Origin: JALYGY01 sp963800975
GTDB taxonomy: Bacteria; Actinomycetota; Rubrobacteria; Rubrobacterales; Rubrobacteraceae
NCBI GenBank assembly: GCA_963800975.1
Contig: CAWDDB010000020.1
Coordinates: 186,001-250,000, forward strand
DNA length: 64,000 nucleotides
Direction: 5' to 3'
Shown here piece after piece: positions 9,191 through 17,918 of the stretch; within the stretch, counting starts at the first letter, position 1; each line of letters opens with the position of its first letter. The position numbers were made by a program, and so were the translations under genes. Below the pieces are notes generated by a model that searched no databases, was not told where the DNA came from, and saw only the letters and a program-made list of their open reading frames with translations.

Positions 9191-10618
9191 TTAGGCGCTG
9201 TCTTGTTGTTTCGATTTGCCGGCGAGCCTGGTGCAGGCTACCAGGGCCAGCGCGACCGCGACCGCCACCAGCAAGAACGCGTCGGAGAACGGGACGGTCT
9301 GCTGGGAGTAGAGCGGGTTGATCGCGTCGGCGGCTCCCTTCCGGGCGGCGAGAAAAGCTCCGAGCACCGCGGGACCGGACCCCGAGCCCATAAAGAAGAA
9401 GAGCTGGTAGATCCCAAGCCCCGTGCCCGCCGCCTGGCGCGGGACCGCTTCGGATGCGGCGTTGGCGGCTGGGGAGTTCACGCCGGCGTAGCCGATCCCG
9501 AGGGCCAGGAGCCCCACGGCGACGGCGAGGGCGGGCGCGCCGGCCGCGAACGAGGAGATGACGAGGGCGGAGGCGAGCATGAAGGACAGCCCGACGAAGA
9601 GCACCGCCCTCGGACCGAGGCGGTCTGAGAGCCTGCCGGCGAAAGGCGAGAGGGCGGCGACGGCGATGGCCCCAGGCGCGAGCGCGAGACCCGCGGCCGC
9701 CGGTGAGAGGCCGTTGACGTCTTCGAGTAGCAGCGGGGACAGAAAGAGGCTGCCTATGTTGGCGAACTGGGCCAGAAACCCGATCGAGGCGGCGATGAGA
9801 AACGAGCGGCTCGCGAAGAGGTGCGGGGAGACGAAGGGCTCGGGGGCCGTGCGGATCCGCCACGCGAAGCCGGCCGCGGCCGCCAGGGCCAGGGGGAAGC
9901 AGATCCAGACCGCCGGGGACGCGAAGCCCGACGTCTCGGCCTGGGTCACGCCGAAGAGCGCCAGCCCGGCGGCGGCGGCGAGCAAGATGCCTCCGGGAAG
10001 GTCGAGCCGGCGCAGCGTGGAGGTCTCCTGGGGCTCTTCGGAGATCCTGTCAGGGAGGACGAAAAAGCCGACCGAGACGACCAGGAGCGTCAGCGCCAGG
10101 GTCGCGTAGAACAGCCAGTGCCAGCTCGCCGCGCCCGTGATCAGACCTCCAAGCACCGGACCCGCGGCGGCGCCGACGCCGACGCTCGAGGAGAGCGCCC
10201 CAAGCGCCATCCCACGATGACCCGGCGCGAGCAGCTTCGCGACCGAGCCGAAGGCAAGCGCCGGGATGGCCCCAGCCCCCACGCCCTGCAAGGCCCTCCC
10301 GGCCACCAGCGCCCCCATGCTTGGCGCCACGGCGCAGACGGCAAGACCCACGGCGAGTATCCCCAACCCGAAGGCGAACGTGCGCCTGAGGCTGAAGAGG
10401 TCCGAGACCCTCCCGTAGAGCGGGATGCTCACCGCGAAGGGCAACGCGTAGCCGGTTATTACCCAGCCGGCCTGCCCCTCTGAGGCCCCAAAGTCTTCCC
10501 GGATCACGGGTATCGCCACGTTCACCATCGTGTTGGTGAACACCGAGACGAAGAGCGCGGAGATCATTACCGACAGCAGCAGCCACGGGCTTACCCCACC
10601 CCGCCTCTCCCCGCCCAC
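9191..10618 (-). CDS. MFS drug-efflux transporter, DHA2/EmrB-like
   Basis: 475 residues with about 14 hydrophobic segments. SPWLLLSVMISALFVSVFTNTMVNVAIPVI leads into the first helix, with the MFS motif A region at YGRVSDLFSLRRTF and antiporter motif C-like glycine spacing at GAAAGPVLGGLI. It should export a hydrophobic compound by proton antiport. It is monocistronic, with a 294-nt upstream spacer that holds an AT-rich island including TATAAT on the minus strand (10866-10871). Nothing in the context tells the substrate. Confidence 0.88.
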   Translation of the reverse strand: MGGERRGGVSPWLLLSVMISALFVSVFTNTMVNVAIPVIREDFGASEGQAGWVITGYALPFAVSIPLYGRVSDLFSLRRTFAFGLGILAVGLAVCAVAPSMGALVAGRALQGVGAGAIPALAFGSVAKLLAPGHRGMALGALSSSVGVGAAAGPVLGGLITGAASWHWLFYATLALTLLVVSVGFFVLPDRISEEPQETSTLRRLDLPGGILLAAAAGLALFGVTQAETSGFASPAVWICFPLALAAAAGFAWRIRTAPEPFVSPHLFASRSFLIAASIGFLAQFANIGSLFLSPLLLEDVNGLSPAAAGLALAPGAIAVAALSPFAGRLSDRLGPRAVLFVGLSFMLASALVISSFAAGAPALAVAVGLLALGIGYAGVNSPAANAASEAVPRQAAGTGLGIYQLFFFMGSGSGPAVLGAFLAARKGAADAINPLYSQQTVPFSDAFLLVAVAVALALVACTRLAGKSKQQDSA

Positions 10619-10912
10619 CCCGTCCTGCTGCGAGATCTGCCCCGATCCTTCTCGATGCCGGCTTACGAAAGGATAGGTATACCAGAGCTGATCTACTCGA
10701 ATTCCTCTAAGCTGATTCAGAGAAGTGCTGCCCTAGGGTATTCCTGCCAGGGACGAAGGTCGCGCTCGTTGGTTCAAGAGTAGATCGTGGTCCAAGTCCT
10801 CCGGCACCTTGATGTTCCAGCGCGTTTGCCTACGCTGAGCCTATTCGGGCATTGTGTTTTAATGCATTATAACAATGATACTTTTAGCGTGGTCTCCTAG
10901 CGACCTCGGCTA

Positions 10913-12166
10913 TCAGGGTTTCTTAGCTAGTCGGGCTACGCGGTCCTGCAGGTAGCGCTGTTCGGGGATGCTGGTGGTCAGGCGTGCGGCCGTCTGGTAG
11001 CAGGAGCGGGCGGCCTCGCGATCGCCGGCCATCTCCAGGAGGTGTGCCCTGACCGCGTGGAGCCTGTGGTGCTCGGAGAGCCGATCGTCCGTGTTTAGGG
11101 GCTCGAGCAGCGCGAGTCCGGCCCGCGGGCCGTCGACCATGGCGACCGCGACGGCGTAATTGAGGGTGACGACGGGATTGGGCGCCAGGCGTTCGAGTAG
11201 CCGGTAAAGCGCGACGATCTGGGGCCAGTCGGTGTCCTCGGCGCGCGCCGCTTCGGCGTGCACGGCGGCGATGGCCGCCTGGACCTGGTAGGGGCCGAGC
11301 GGGGCGCTGGCCAGGGTGTGGGTGATCAGGGCGATGCCCTCGTCGATGGACTCCTGATCCCACAGGCTGCGGTCCTGTTCGGAGAGCGGGACCAGGCCGC
11401 CGTCTGGTCTGGTACGTGCCGGACGACGCGCGTCGGTGAGGAGCATGAGCGCGAGAAGCCCGGAGACCTCGCCGTCTTCGGGCAGCAGCGCGTGTAGTGT
11501 CAGGGTTAGCCGGATCGCCTCTCGGGTCAGGTCGCCGCGGTGCAGGTCGGGGCCCGAGCTGGCGGTGTAGCCCTCGTTGAAGATCAGGTACAGAACGTGC
11601 AGGACGGAGCGGAGCCGGTCCGCCCGCTCGTCCTCGGGCGGCATCTGGAACCGGGCGCCGGTTGCCTTTATGCGCTGTTTGGCGCGGCTGATGCGCTGGG
11701 CCATGGTCGTCTCGGGGACCAGGAACGCCCGGGCGATCTCTGCCGTGCTCAGACCGCCGACGGCGCGCAGGGTGACAGCAATCTGGGAGGGCGGGGTCAG
11801 GCTGGGATGGCAGCAGAGCAGCAGCAAGGTCAGGGTGTCGTCCTCTCTCGGCAGCAGATCGGCGTCGGCGGCCGGCGCGAGCAGGTCCTCCGGCGGGGTC
11901 TGCGAGGCTACCCTCTCCTCCCGGCGCTTGCTCGCCAGCTCGCTGCGGAGCTGGTCGATCATCCGGCGGGAGGCGACCGTGATCAGCCAGCCCGCTGGGC
12001 TGTCTGGCATGCCGCGTTCGGGCCACTGCGTCGCGGCGGCAAGCAACGCTTCCTGAACCGCGTCCTCGGCGGTCTCGAAGTTCCCGTAACGTCGCAGGAG
12101 CGCGGCGAGGACCTGGGGCGCCAGGCGGCGCAGCAGGTCCTCGATGTCGTCGGCGCCGGTGTTCAC
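10913..12166 (-). CDS. RNA polymerase sigma factor, ECF42 type, with long C-terminal extension
   Basis: 417 residues. Region 2 lies near residues 10-80 (LRRYGNFETAEDAVQEALLA, AGWLITVASRRMIDQLRSE). Region 4 is near 115-165 (LRAVGGLSTAEIARAFLVPE, MAQRISRAKQRIK). A C-terminal helical extension of about 230 residues carries the NEGYTASSG motif and TPR-like repeats. That extension plus a YCII/DGPF partner defines ECF42, which has no classical anti-sigma factor. GTG 12166 overlaps the YCII stop by 4 nt (GTGA), so the two are coupled. A second copy lies at 51.0-52.3 kb. Confidence 0.93.
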   Translation of the reverse strand: MNTGADDIEDLLRRLAPQVLAALLRRYGNFETAEDAVQEALLAAATQWPERGMPDSPAGWLITVASRRMIDQLRSELASKRREERVASQTPPEDLLAPAADADLLPREDDTLTLLLLCCHPSLTPPSQIAVTLRAVGGLSTAEIARAFLVPETTMAQRISRAKQRIKATGARFQMPPEDERADRLRSVLHVLYLIFNEGYTASSGPDLHRGDLTREAIRLTLTLHALLPEDGEVSGLLALMLLTDARRPARTRPDGGLVPLSEQDRSLWDQESIDEGIALITHTLASAPLGPYQVQAAIAAVHAEAARAEDTDWPQIVALYRLLERLAPNPVVTLNYAVAVAMVDGPRAGLALLEPLNTDDRLSEHHRLHAVRAHLLEMAGDREAARSCYQTAARLTTSIPEQRYLQDRVARLAKKP

Positions 12167-12558
12167 ATCTCCTGGCCTGAGGAGCCCATGATCGGTCGCA
12201 CCTCCACCGGCGCGAACCGGGCATCGGGGAATCGCGCCGCGATCTCGGTCGCGCGTTCGAGGTTCTCACAGTCGAGCACGAAATACCCGGCCAGCTGTTC
12301 CTTCGCCTCGACGAAAGGCCCGTCTGTGATCGCCGGTACTCCGTCGCGCACCCGGACTGTCCTTGTGTTGACCGGGTCGGCCAACGGTTGCCCGCCGATC
12401 AACTCTCCGGATTCGAAGATCTCCTGCATAAGCGCCTCGTCCTGCGCGATCGTCTCGTCACGCTCTTCTTGCGACATCTCCAGGAACTCCGGAGTCCGCG
12501 CGAATATCGGGTGGTCCCAGCTCTCTGGGTTGGCGTAGATCAGCACCAGGTACTTCAT
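12163..12558 (-). CDS. YCII/DGPF-family protein, partner of ECF42 sigma factor
   Basis: 131 residues: MKYLVLIYANPESW at the start, a core VRVRDGVPAITDGPFVEAKE containing the Asp-Gly-Pro-Phe signature, and ATEIAARFPDARFAPVEVRP near the end. This small ferredoxin-like fold is nearly always encoded beside ECF42 sigma factors, where it is thought to help control sigma activity or be a main target; its biochemistry is not settled. ATG 12558 has GAGGAGCC upstream. A promoter-like pair at 12609-12635 suggests autoregulation. Confidence 0.92.
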   Translation of the reverse strand: MKYLVLIYANPESWDHPIFARTPEFLEMSQEERDETIAQDEALMQEIFESGELIGGQPLADPVNTRTVRVRDGVPAITDGPFVEAKEQLAGYFVLDCENLERATEIAARFPDARFAPVEVRPIMGSSGQEM

Positions 12559-12608
12559 GTCGGCTCCTCTCGGTCGTGGTCCCCGGGGCGGGCACCTTTA
12601 CAGCATAG

Positions 12609-12635
12609 GTCGAAACAAGAACCTCGGTCTCGAAG
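12609..12635 (-). promoter_or_regulatory. Candidate ECF42 promoter P1 (YCII-sigma operon)
   Basis: On the minus strand, CTTCGA (12630-12635), exactly 17 nt, then CGAC (12609-12612, within CGACCTATG), 51 nt before the YCII start. The -10 block and flanks closely match P2 at 13944-13970 (both read CGACCTATG). It fits the ECF42 signature (TGTCGA / CGAC or CGTC) except for the first two bases. Confidence 0.6.
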
Positions 12636-12714
12636 TCCCGCCGCAAGACGTCGTCAACCCTAGCTCCACTACGTTCGACGATCGTCGTCGCTCGGCAGGG
12701 GTATCATCGTGCGG

Positions 12715-13863
12715 TCAGGGTCGGAGGGATGCGAAGAAGTCGCGGATGTCGCCCACAAAGAGGTCGGGTTCCTCGTGTGCGGCATAGTGGCCGCCGCGGT
12801 CGTAGGTGTTGCAGGAGACGATGTTCGCGTGATCGCGTTCCGCGTACGCGCGGATGGCTGGCATGTCGTTCGCGAAGCTCGCGAGACCGAGCGGCACGGT
12901 AGTGGGTCCGGCCGGCGGCTCCTGCCGTTCGTGCTCGGCGTAGATCCGGAGCGCCGAGCCCGCCGTGCCGGTCAGCCAGTAGATCGACACGTGGGTGAGC
13001 AGCGTCTCCGGATCGAGACCGTTCATGACCTGGCTGTTCCAGCCGAGCAGCCCGGCGGGGGAGTCGGAGAGCGCGTGCGCGAGCGTCTGCGGCTGCTGAC
13101 TCTGGACGTGATCGTAGGAGCCCATACTGCGCTGAAAGAAACGCAGGCCCTCGATCACCTCCCTATCGCGCGGCGAAAGCTCGGCCAGGTCGGGCGGATC
13201 GATGCCAGGCGGGTAGTACATCACCTCGCCTTCCGGCAGCGAGAACAACTGCGTGACATGCACACCCACCACCGCCTCCGGTGCGACCCGTCCGAGTTCC
13301 GGGGAAATGTAGGATCCCCAATCGTTGCCGATCGCGCCGTACCGATGGTAGCCGACCCGCCGCATCAGTGTCGCCCAGGCCCGCGCGATCCGGCGCGGGC
13401 CCCAGCCGGTATCGGGCGTCGGCCCGGACCAGCCGAACCCGGGCAGGGATGGGACCACGAGGTCGAAGGCGATTGCGGGGTCCAGGCCGTGGCGGCGCGG
13501 GTCGCTCAAGGGTCCGAGGACGTCGAGGAACTCGACGATCGAGCCAGGCCAGCCATGGCTGAGGATGAGCGGCAAGGCGTCGGGCTCGGGCGAGCGGACG
13601 TGCAGAAAGTGGATGTTCGCGCCGTCGATGGTGGTCGTGAACTGTGGGTACTCGTTGATCCGCGCTTCCCACGTACGCCAGTCGTAGCGGTCGCGCCAGT
13701 ACTCGACCAGCTCTCTGAGCCTGGAACGGGAGACGCCGTACCCCTCATCTCCTCCGCGCGGCTCCGGCACCCAGCGGACCCGGGCCAGCCGATCCCGCAG
13801 GTCAGCGAGGTCGCTCTCGGCTACCTCGACCCGGAACGGCCGTATCTGCGTATCGCTCGGCAT
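12715..13863 (-). CDS. Epoxide hydrolase, alpha/beta-hydrolase fold
   Basis: 382 residues. An epoxide-hydrolase N-terminal region covers about 4-112 (IRPFRVEVAESDLADLRDRL) and is followed by the alpha/beta fold. Visible active-site elements are HGWPGS (103-108, oxyanion hole), the nucleophile elbow GNDWG with Asp181, and a C-terminal histidine in DRGGHYAAHEEPD. It should open epoxides to diols in the cytoplasm. The gene sits just upstream of the YCII/ECF42 pair on the same strand but has its own promoter-like sequence (13944-13970) sharing the ECF42 pattern, so it is a predicted target of that sigma factor. Confidence 0.92.
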   Translation of the reverse strand: MPSDTQIRPFRVEVAESDLADLRDRLARVRWVPEPRGGDEGYGVSRSRLRELVEYWRDRYDWRTWEARINEYPQFTTTIDGANIHFLHVRSPEPDALPLILSHGWPGSIVEFLDVLGPLSDPRRHGLDPAIAFDLVVPSLPGFGWSGPTPDTGWGPRRIARAWATLMRRVGYHRYGAIGNDWGSYISPELGRVAPEAVVGVHVTQLFSLPEGEVMYYPPGIDPPDLAELSPRDREVIEGLRFFQRSMGSYDHVQSQQPQTLAHALSDSPAGLLGWNSQVMNGLDPETLLTHVSIYWLTGTAGSALRIYAEHERQEPPAGPTTVPLGLASFANDMPAIRAYAERDHANIVSCNTYDRGGHYAAHEEPDLFVGDIRDFFASLRP

Positions 13864-13943
13864 TAGCCTTCCTTTCGTAAGCGTTGCTCTCGTCTAGCCC
13901 GGCGCCTCGTAGGGTTGCCCCGATCAGACGCCTCACAACATAG

Positions 13944-13970
13944 GTCGGAGCAGAAGGCCCAGCCTCGACA
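13944..13970 (-). promoter_or_regulatory. Candidate ECF42 promoter P2 (epoxide hydrolase)
   Basis: Minus strand TGTCGA (13965-13970), 17 nt, CGAC (13944-13947, in CGACCTATG), 81 nt before the epoxide hydrolase ATG. Spacing is identical to P1, P3 and P4, and TCGAG plus CGACCTATG are shared with P1. Confidence 0.65.
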
Positions 13971-14014
13971 TCACGCCGCGAAAAAACTGCCGCCGCGAGA
14001 ATAAACGCCCAAGA

Positions 14015-14200
14015 TCACGCCCCGCCGCGAACTGGGTGCCAGGTTGCAGGCATCAAGGATCTGAAGGCTGATGCCGCGGGGTGGTAGAGCGGACGTACCC
14101 TCATCCTTACGTGTCGTGGCTCGAGGTAGGTCTCGAGGCCCTCCCGCCCCAGCTCCCTGCCCAGGCCGCTTGGCTTCCAACCGCCGAACGGGGCCTGCAA
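14015..14200 (-). pseudogene. Aldehyde dehydrogenase C-terminal fragment
   Basis: One minus-strand frame reads APFGGWKPSGLGRELG followed by REGLETYLEPRHVRMRVRP, the extreme C-terminus of aldehyde dehydrogenases (usual form PFGGYKQSGIGRELG). Nothing of the rest of the roughly 480-residue enzyme is present, and the frame runs on past the normal end. It is a relic between the methyltransferase and epoxide hydrolase genes, left by a deletion or a transfer boundary. Confidence 0.7.
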
Positions 14201-14229
14201 GGTGCGAGGCCGCGTCAAGTGTGGGTGGG

Positions 14230-14865
14230 CTACCTCGCAAAAATGTAGGCGCGCCGCGTCTGCACCTCGACGTCCTCGTCGTAGGGCGGTCTCTCGACGA
14301 CTTCCTCCACCTCGAAGCCCGCCCCTCTCATCAGGTCCCCTACGTCCTCCGTGCGGAAGAAGTGGAAGTCCAGGGACACCTCCTGGCCCCACATCTCGTC
14401 CAGGTGCCGGGTCTCCTCGCCGACGTGGAAGGAGAGCAGTAGCCGACCGCCGGGCTTGAGGACGCGCCGCATCTCACCGAAGGCGAGCGGCAGCTCCTCG
14501 CGCGGGATGTGCACGATGGAGTAGAACGCGACGACACCGCCCCAGGAGTCGTCCCCGGCGTCGAGCGAGAGCATGTCCCCCTGACGGAACTCGATCCCGG
14601 GGTTGCGACTCCTGGCCTCCTCGACCATGCCGGGCGAGATGTCCAGGCCGAAGACCTCCGCCCCGAGGCCGCGTAGGTGGCGCGCGACGTGGCCCGGTCC
14701 GCACCCCAGATCGCAGACAGGCCCCAGGCCGCGGGTCCGCTCGGCGAATCGGGCGAGCAGCTCGCGGTCGAGCGGTTTGCGGTCCAGCTCGTCGAACAGG
14801 TGCCTGGCGTACTCCCCGGCGAGCCGGTCGTAGCTAGATCTCAGGCTGTCGGCCTCGTCCTTCAT
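14230..14865 (-). CDS. SAM-dependent methyltransferase, class I
   Basis: About 211 residues. Motif I is VCDLGCGPGHVARHL, followed by the acidic residue in EVFGLDISPGM, motif II around GGVVAFYSIVHI and motif III VLKPGGRLLLSFHVG. It should transfer a methyl group from S-adenosylmethionine to an unknown acceptor in the cytoplasm. ATG 14865 is preferred because CAGGAG lies close before it; a TTG at 14898 would add 11 residues without a ribosome site. It appears monocistronic. Confidence 0.88.
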   Translation of the reverse strand: MKDEADSLRSSYDRLAGEYARHLFDELDRKPLDRELLARFAERTRGLGPVCDLGCGPGHVARHLRGLGAEVFGLDISPGMVEEARSRNPGIEFRQGDMLSLDAGDDSWGGVVAFYSIVHIPREELPLAFGEMRRVLKPGGRLLLSFHVGEETRHLDEMWGQEVSLDFHFFRTEDVGDLMRGAGFEVEEVVERPPYDEDVEVQTRRAYIFAR

Positions 14866-14955
14866 CCACTCCTGCCGTCCGCGGTCAACCGGCTTCAATT
14901 AGGGGCTTGAAGGCTCTCACCGACTCCCGAAGCGAGCCTTTAGGCGAGCGCCTCC

Positions 14956-15987
14956 CTACTCCCGATCGTTTTGGACGACGCCGGCGAGGGCGTAGAGCGA
15001 CGCGTACATCATGATCCAGTGCAGCGACATCGCCGCGAAGGGGACGGCCGTCAGGGAGATGCCCTTCAGCCGTTCTCGGCCGGCCGCCTTGCCGATCTGG
15101 TACGCGGCCCAGCATACCTCCTCCGGGTACATGCCTAGCGGCTCGTCGCCGAACTCGGGGGAGACGGACATGTCCAGCACGTCGGGGTCGATCACGATCC
15201 AGGCGCCGGCGGCGCCTTCGAGGACCGGGGCGACGACCTGCCGCGCCCACTGCTCGAAGCCGCCTCGCCTTGCAGCCACGACGTGCTCGTAGGTAAAGAT
15301 GTGGTCCCGGACGACGCCCTTCTCGACAAAGCGGTCGAACGTACCCGCGTCGTTGCGGGGCCCGCGCAGCCCGAAGTGCAGGTAGCGGGCGGGGTCAACG
15401 CGCGGGAGGTCGTGTATACGCCTGGCCCACGTCGCGCCCCAGGTCGGCTGCCTGGGGTCGTCGTCCACCATCTCCCCGCCGCGGTTGTCCCCATGTGCGT
15501 CGAAGTTGAACACCGCGACCGGGCCGTCGGCCGCCGCGGAGATGCCCCGCAAGACGCCGTAGGTCGATGGCCCCGAGTTGCCGCCGCAGGTCAGCGCGAT
15601 CCCCCCGGACCGAACGATCTGCTCGGCCGCGGAGGCCGTGTTCTCGAAGGTCGCCTTCAGGTCCTGATCTATCTGTACGTCGCCGCAGTCCACGAGCCGC
15701 AGCGCGGCGAAGACGTCGACGTCACGCTCTGGCAGATACCCCCCGTACTTGACGGAGTTCGTCCGGAACGTCTGCGGGGTCAGGTTGGTCCCGAAGTAGC
15801 TCGCGCCGGCGGCCCCGATCCGGGAATCCGGCACCGGCGCCTGCCACGGGATGCCCAGGAACGCGACGTCGGCGCCGGCAAGGTCCGACGTAGAAGCCTG
15901 CGGCGCGCCGAAGAGGGTCGGAACGCTGCCGTAGTGTCTGGGCAACAAGAGCTCGCTGACCCTACGATGACTATCAGGTGGCCACAT
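14956..15987 (-). CDS. Arginase/agmatinase-like ureohydrolase, divergent metal site
   Basis: 343 residues with the ureohydrolase fold. FNFDAHGDN matches the Asp-X-His-X-Asp manganese motif and WIVIDPDVLDMS matches the second aspartate pair. However, the segment that normally reads GGDHS is CGGNSGPS here, so the first histidine ligand is missing. LGIPWQAPVPDSRIGAAG resembles the substrate entrance of agmatinases. It may hydrolyse a guanidino or amidine compound with altered metal use, or be non-catalytic. It is divergent from the peptide-binding lipoprotein gene across 167 nt, so the two may be co-regulated. Confidence 0.8.
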   Translation of the reverse strand: MWPPDSHRRVSELLLPRHYGSVPTLFGAPQASTSDLAGADVAFLGIPWQAPVPDSRIGAAGASYFGTNLTPQTFRTNSVKYGGYLPERDVDVFAALRLVDCGDVQIDQDLKATFENTASAAEQIVRSGGIALTCGGNSGPSTYGVLRGISAAADGPVAVFNFDAHGDNRGGEMVDDDPRQPTWGATWARRIHDLPRVDPARYLHFGLRGPRNDAGTFDRFVEKGVVRDHIFTYEHVVAARRGGFEQWARQVVAPVLEGAAGAWIVIDPDVLDMSVSPEFGDEPLGMYPEEVCWAAYQIGKAAGRERLKGISLTAVPFAAMSLHWIMMYASLYALAGVVQNDRE

Positions 15988-16053
15988 GGTGCACCTCGCG
16001 CCCTCCTTCTCCTCCGCCCGACAGGACCCCGAATTGCCACGGGCCGTCCCCCT

Positions 16054-16063
16054 ATACTAGTAT
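16054..16063. promoter_or_regulatory. Small perfect dyad between divergent genes
   Basis: ATACTAGTAT is a perfect 10-nt palindrome in the 167-nt divergent spacer between the ureohydrolase and the solute-binding lipoprotein. It could be part of an operator or a -10 region; it is short enough to be chance. Confidence 0.2.
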
Positions 16064-16154
16064 GCGAGCAGCGGGTGTCTTGTGGTAAGGGGGCCACGAA
16101 TCGTAGCGAACCGCGAAGGGTTGCGATGCAAGCCGGGATCCCCTCGACGCGTAG

Positions 16155-17885
16155 ATGGGAGACGTGGCAGACATGGTGGACGCTAAGAGCCGATTCGTGG
16201 ATAGCCCAGGAGCTACGCTGAGCCGTCGGGAGTTCGTGAGGTTGGGCGGCGCGAGCCTCGCCGGCACCGTACTGCTCGGCGTCACGGGCTGCGGTGGAGG
16301 AGAGACGATCGGGGGCAACGAGGGAGGCGCCACCGGTATCTTCGAGCTCGGCCAGGGGGTCGATGCGGTCTCGCTCGACCCGATCAACCAGTCGGATGAC
16401 ACCTCTTCCGACGTGTCCAGCCACATCTTCAGCACCCTGCTGCAGTATCCGCTAGAGGGCAGCGCCCTCGTGCCGGCCCTGGCCATCGAGGTACCCGAGC
16501 CAGAAGACGGCGGTAGATCCTACACCTTCAAGCTCAGGGAGGGCGTCGAGTTCCACGACGGCGCCCCCTTCAACGCCGAGGCCGTCAAGTTCAACTTCGA
16601 CCGCTGGCGCGAGTCCAAGAACCCGTACCACAAGGGTGGCGGCGCGGCGAGCTCGGACTTCTCTCTGTACGCGCTGTTGTTCGGGGGCTTCGACGAGGAT
16701 TCCGTTGTCCAGGAGGTGGACGTCCTGGGCGAGCACACGGTGCGCGTCGGCCTGCGCGAGCCGCTCGGGCCATTCCTGAACAACCTGGCCCAGGTCGCGT
16801 TCTCGATAGTCTCCCCGAAGGCCATCGAGGAGGACGTGGAGAACTTCTGGAAGCAACCGGTGGGAACGGGACCCTTCAGGTTCGTCTCCTGGAATCGGGG
16901 GTCGAGGATCACCCTGGAGAAAAACCCGGACTGGTGGGGCAAAGACACGCCCGAGAGCCAGGGAGGAGGCGGGCCGTTTCTGGACCAGGTCGTCTTCCAG
17001 TCCATACCGGACAACACCTCCCGCGCCGCGGCGCTCACGGGAGGAGAGCTCTCTGGCGCCACGGGGTTGGTCCCGGACGACCTGCCGAGCATCGAGGAGA
17101 ACCCCGACCTGACCGTCGTCTACCGGCCACCGCTCACGTTGGGCTACATCAGCATGAACAACCAGAAGGAGCCCTTCGACGACGCACGGGTCAGAAGGGC
17201 GGTAGCCCTCGCCGTCAATGTGCCCGAGATCGTCGAGGCTTTCTTCGGCACCACGGGCGAGGTGGCGGCCAGCCCGATACCTCTGGGGTTGTCTTTCTTC
17301 AACGATAGCATCGAGCCCTACGGGTACGATCCCGCAGAGTCCAGGAGGCTGCTCGAGGAGGCCGGTCTCGGGGACGGCTTCGAGACCAACTTCTGGTACA
17401 TCTCGATCCCGAGGCCTTACGTGCCGGACGGGAAGGGCATAGCCCAGGCCGCGCAGAGCGACCTGCGGGAGGTCGGCATCGACGCCAGGCTGGACACCTA
17501 CGAGTTCGCCACCTACCTCGAGAAGGTGGGCATGGGCGAGCACGACATGGCCCTGTACGGGGGCACCGACGCCGGCACGGATCCGGACTTCCGCCTGTAC
17601 TACTGGTACAGCAGCGCGGCGGCGACCGAGACCAACGCGACCAACATCTCCTACTACGAGAACGGTGAGGTGGACCGCCTGATCGAGCAGGCCCGCACCA
17701 CCGTGGACGAAGCCGAGCGCCGCAACATCTACTACCGCGTGCAGGAGATAGTACACGAGGACGTTCCCGTGGTGCCGCTGGCCTACGTCAGGGACCCGGT
17801 CGGCCTCCAGCAACGGGTGGAGGGATACCAGACTACCCTGGGCGGCGACAGGTTCAACACCGTGAAGCTCTCCGGCGGTGCGTAG
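16155..17885 (+). CDS. ABC transporter solute-binding lipoprotein, family 5 (peptide/dipeptide type)
   Basis: 576 residues. A Tat motif SRREFVRLGG (23-32) precedes a hydrophobic stretch and lipobox LLGVTGC (lipid-carrying Cys46), so it is exported folded and anchored outside the membrane. The body is SBP_bac_5: YTFKLREGVEFHDGAPFNAE, PVGTGPFRF and INNQKEPFDDARVRRAVALA-type segments are visible. Such proteins deliver peptides, nickel chelates or opines to an ABC importer. No permease or ATPase genes adjoin it, so its importer is elsewhere. ATG 16173 is an alternative start with a GGAG at better distance. Confidence 0.92.
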   Translation: MGDVADMVDAKSRFVDSPGATLSRREFVRLGGASLAGTVLLGVTGCGGGETIGGNEGGATGIFELGQGVDAVSLDPINQSDDTSSDVSSHIFSTLLQYPLEGSALVPALAIEVPEPEDGGRSYTFKLREGVEFHDGAPFNAEAVKFNFDRWRESKNPYHKGGGAASSDFSLYALLFGGFDEDSVVQEVDVLGEHTVRVGLREPLGPFLNNLAQVAFSIVSPKAIEEDVENFWKQPVGTGPFRFVSWNRGSRITLEKNPDWWGKDTPESQGGGGPFLDQVVFQSIPDNTSRAAALTGGELSGATGLVPDDLPSIEENPDLTVVYRPPLTLGYISMNNQKEPFDDARVRRAVALAVNVPEIVEAFFGTTGEVAASPIPLGLSFFNDSIEPYGYDPAESRRLLEEAGLGDGFETNFWYISIPRPYVPDGKGIAQAAQSDLREVGIDARLDTYEFATYLEKVGMGEHDMALYGGTDAGTDPDFRLYYWYSSAAATETNATNISYYENGEVDRLIEQARTTVDEAERRNIYYRVQEIVHEDVPVVPLAYVRDPVGLQQRVEGYQTTLGGDRFNTVKLSGGA

Positions 17886-17918
17886 AACCCGCCGGCAACT
17901 GTCCTGCCGCGGTGGGTA

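Noticed and set aside
9191..9628. Plus-strand frame antisense to the MFS exporter
   Set aside because: Repetitive charged composition typical of antisense to a membrane protein gene.
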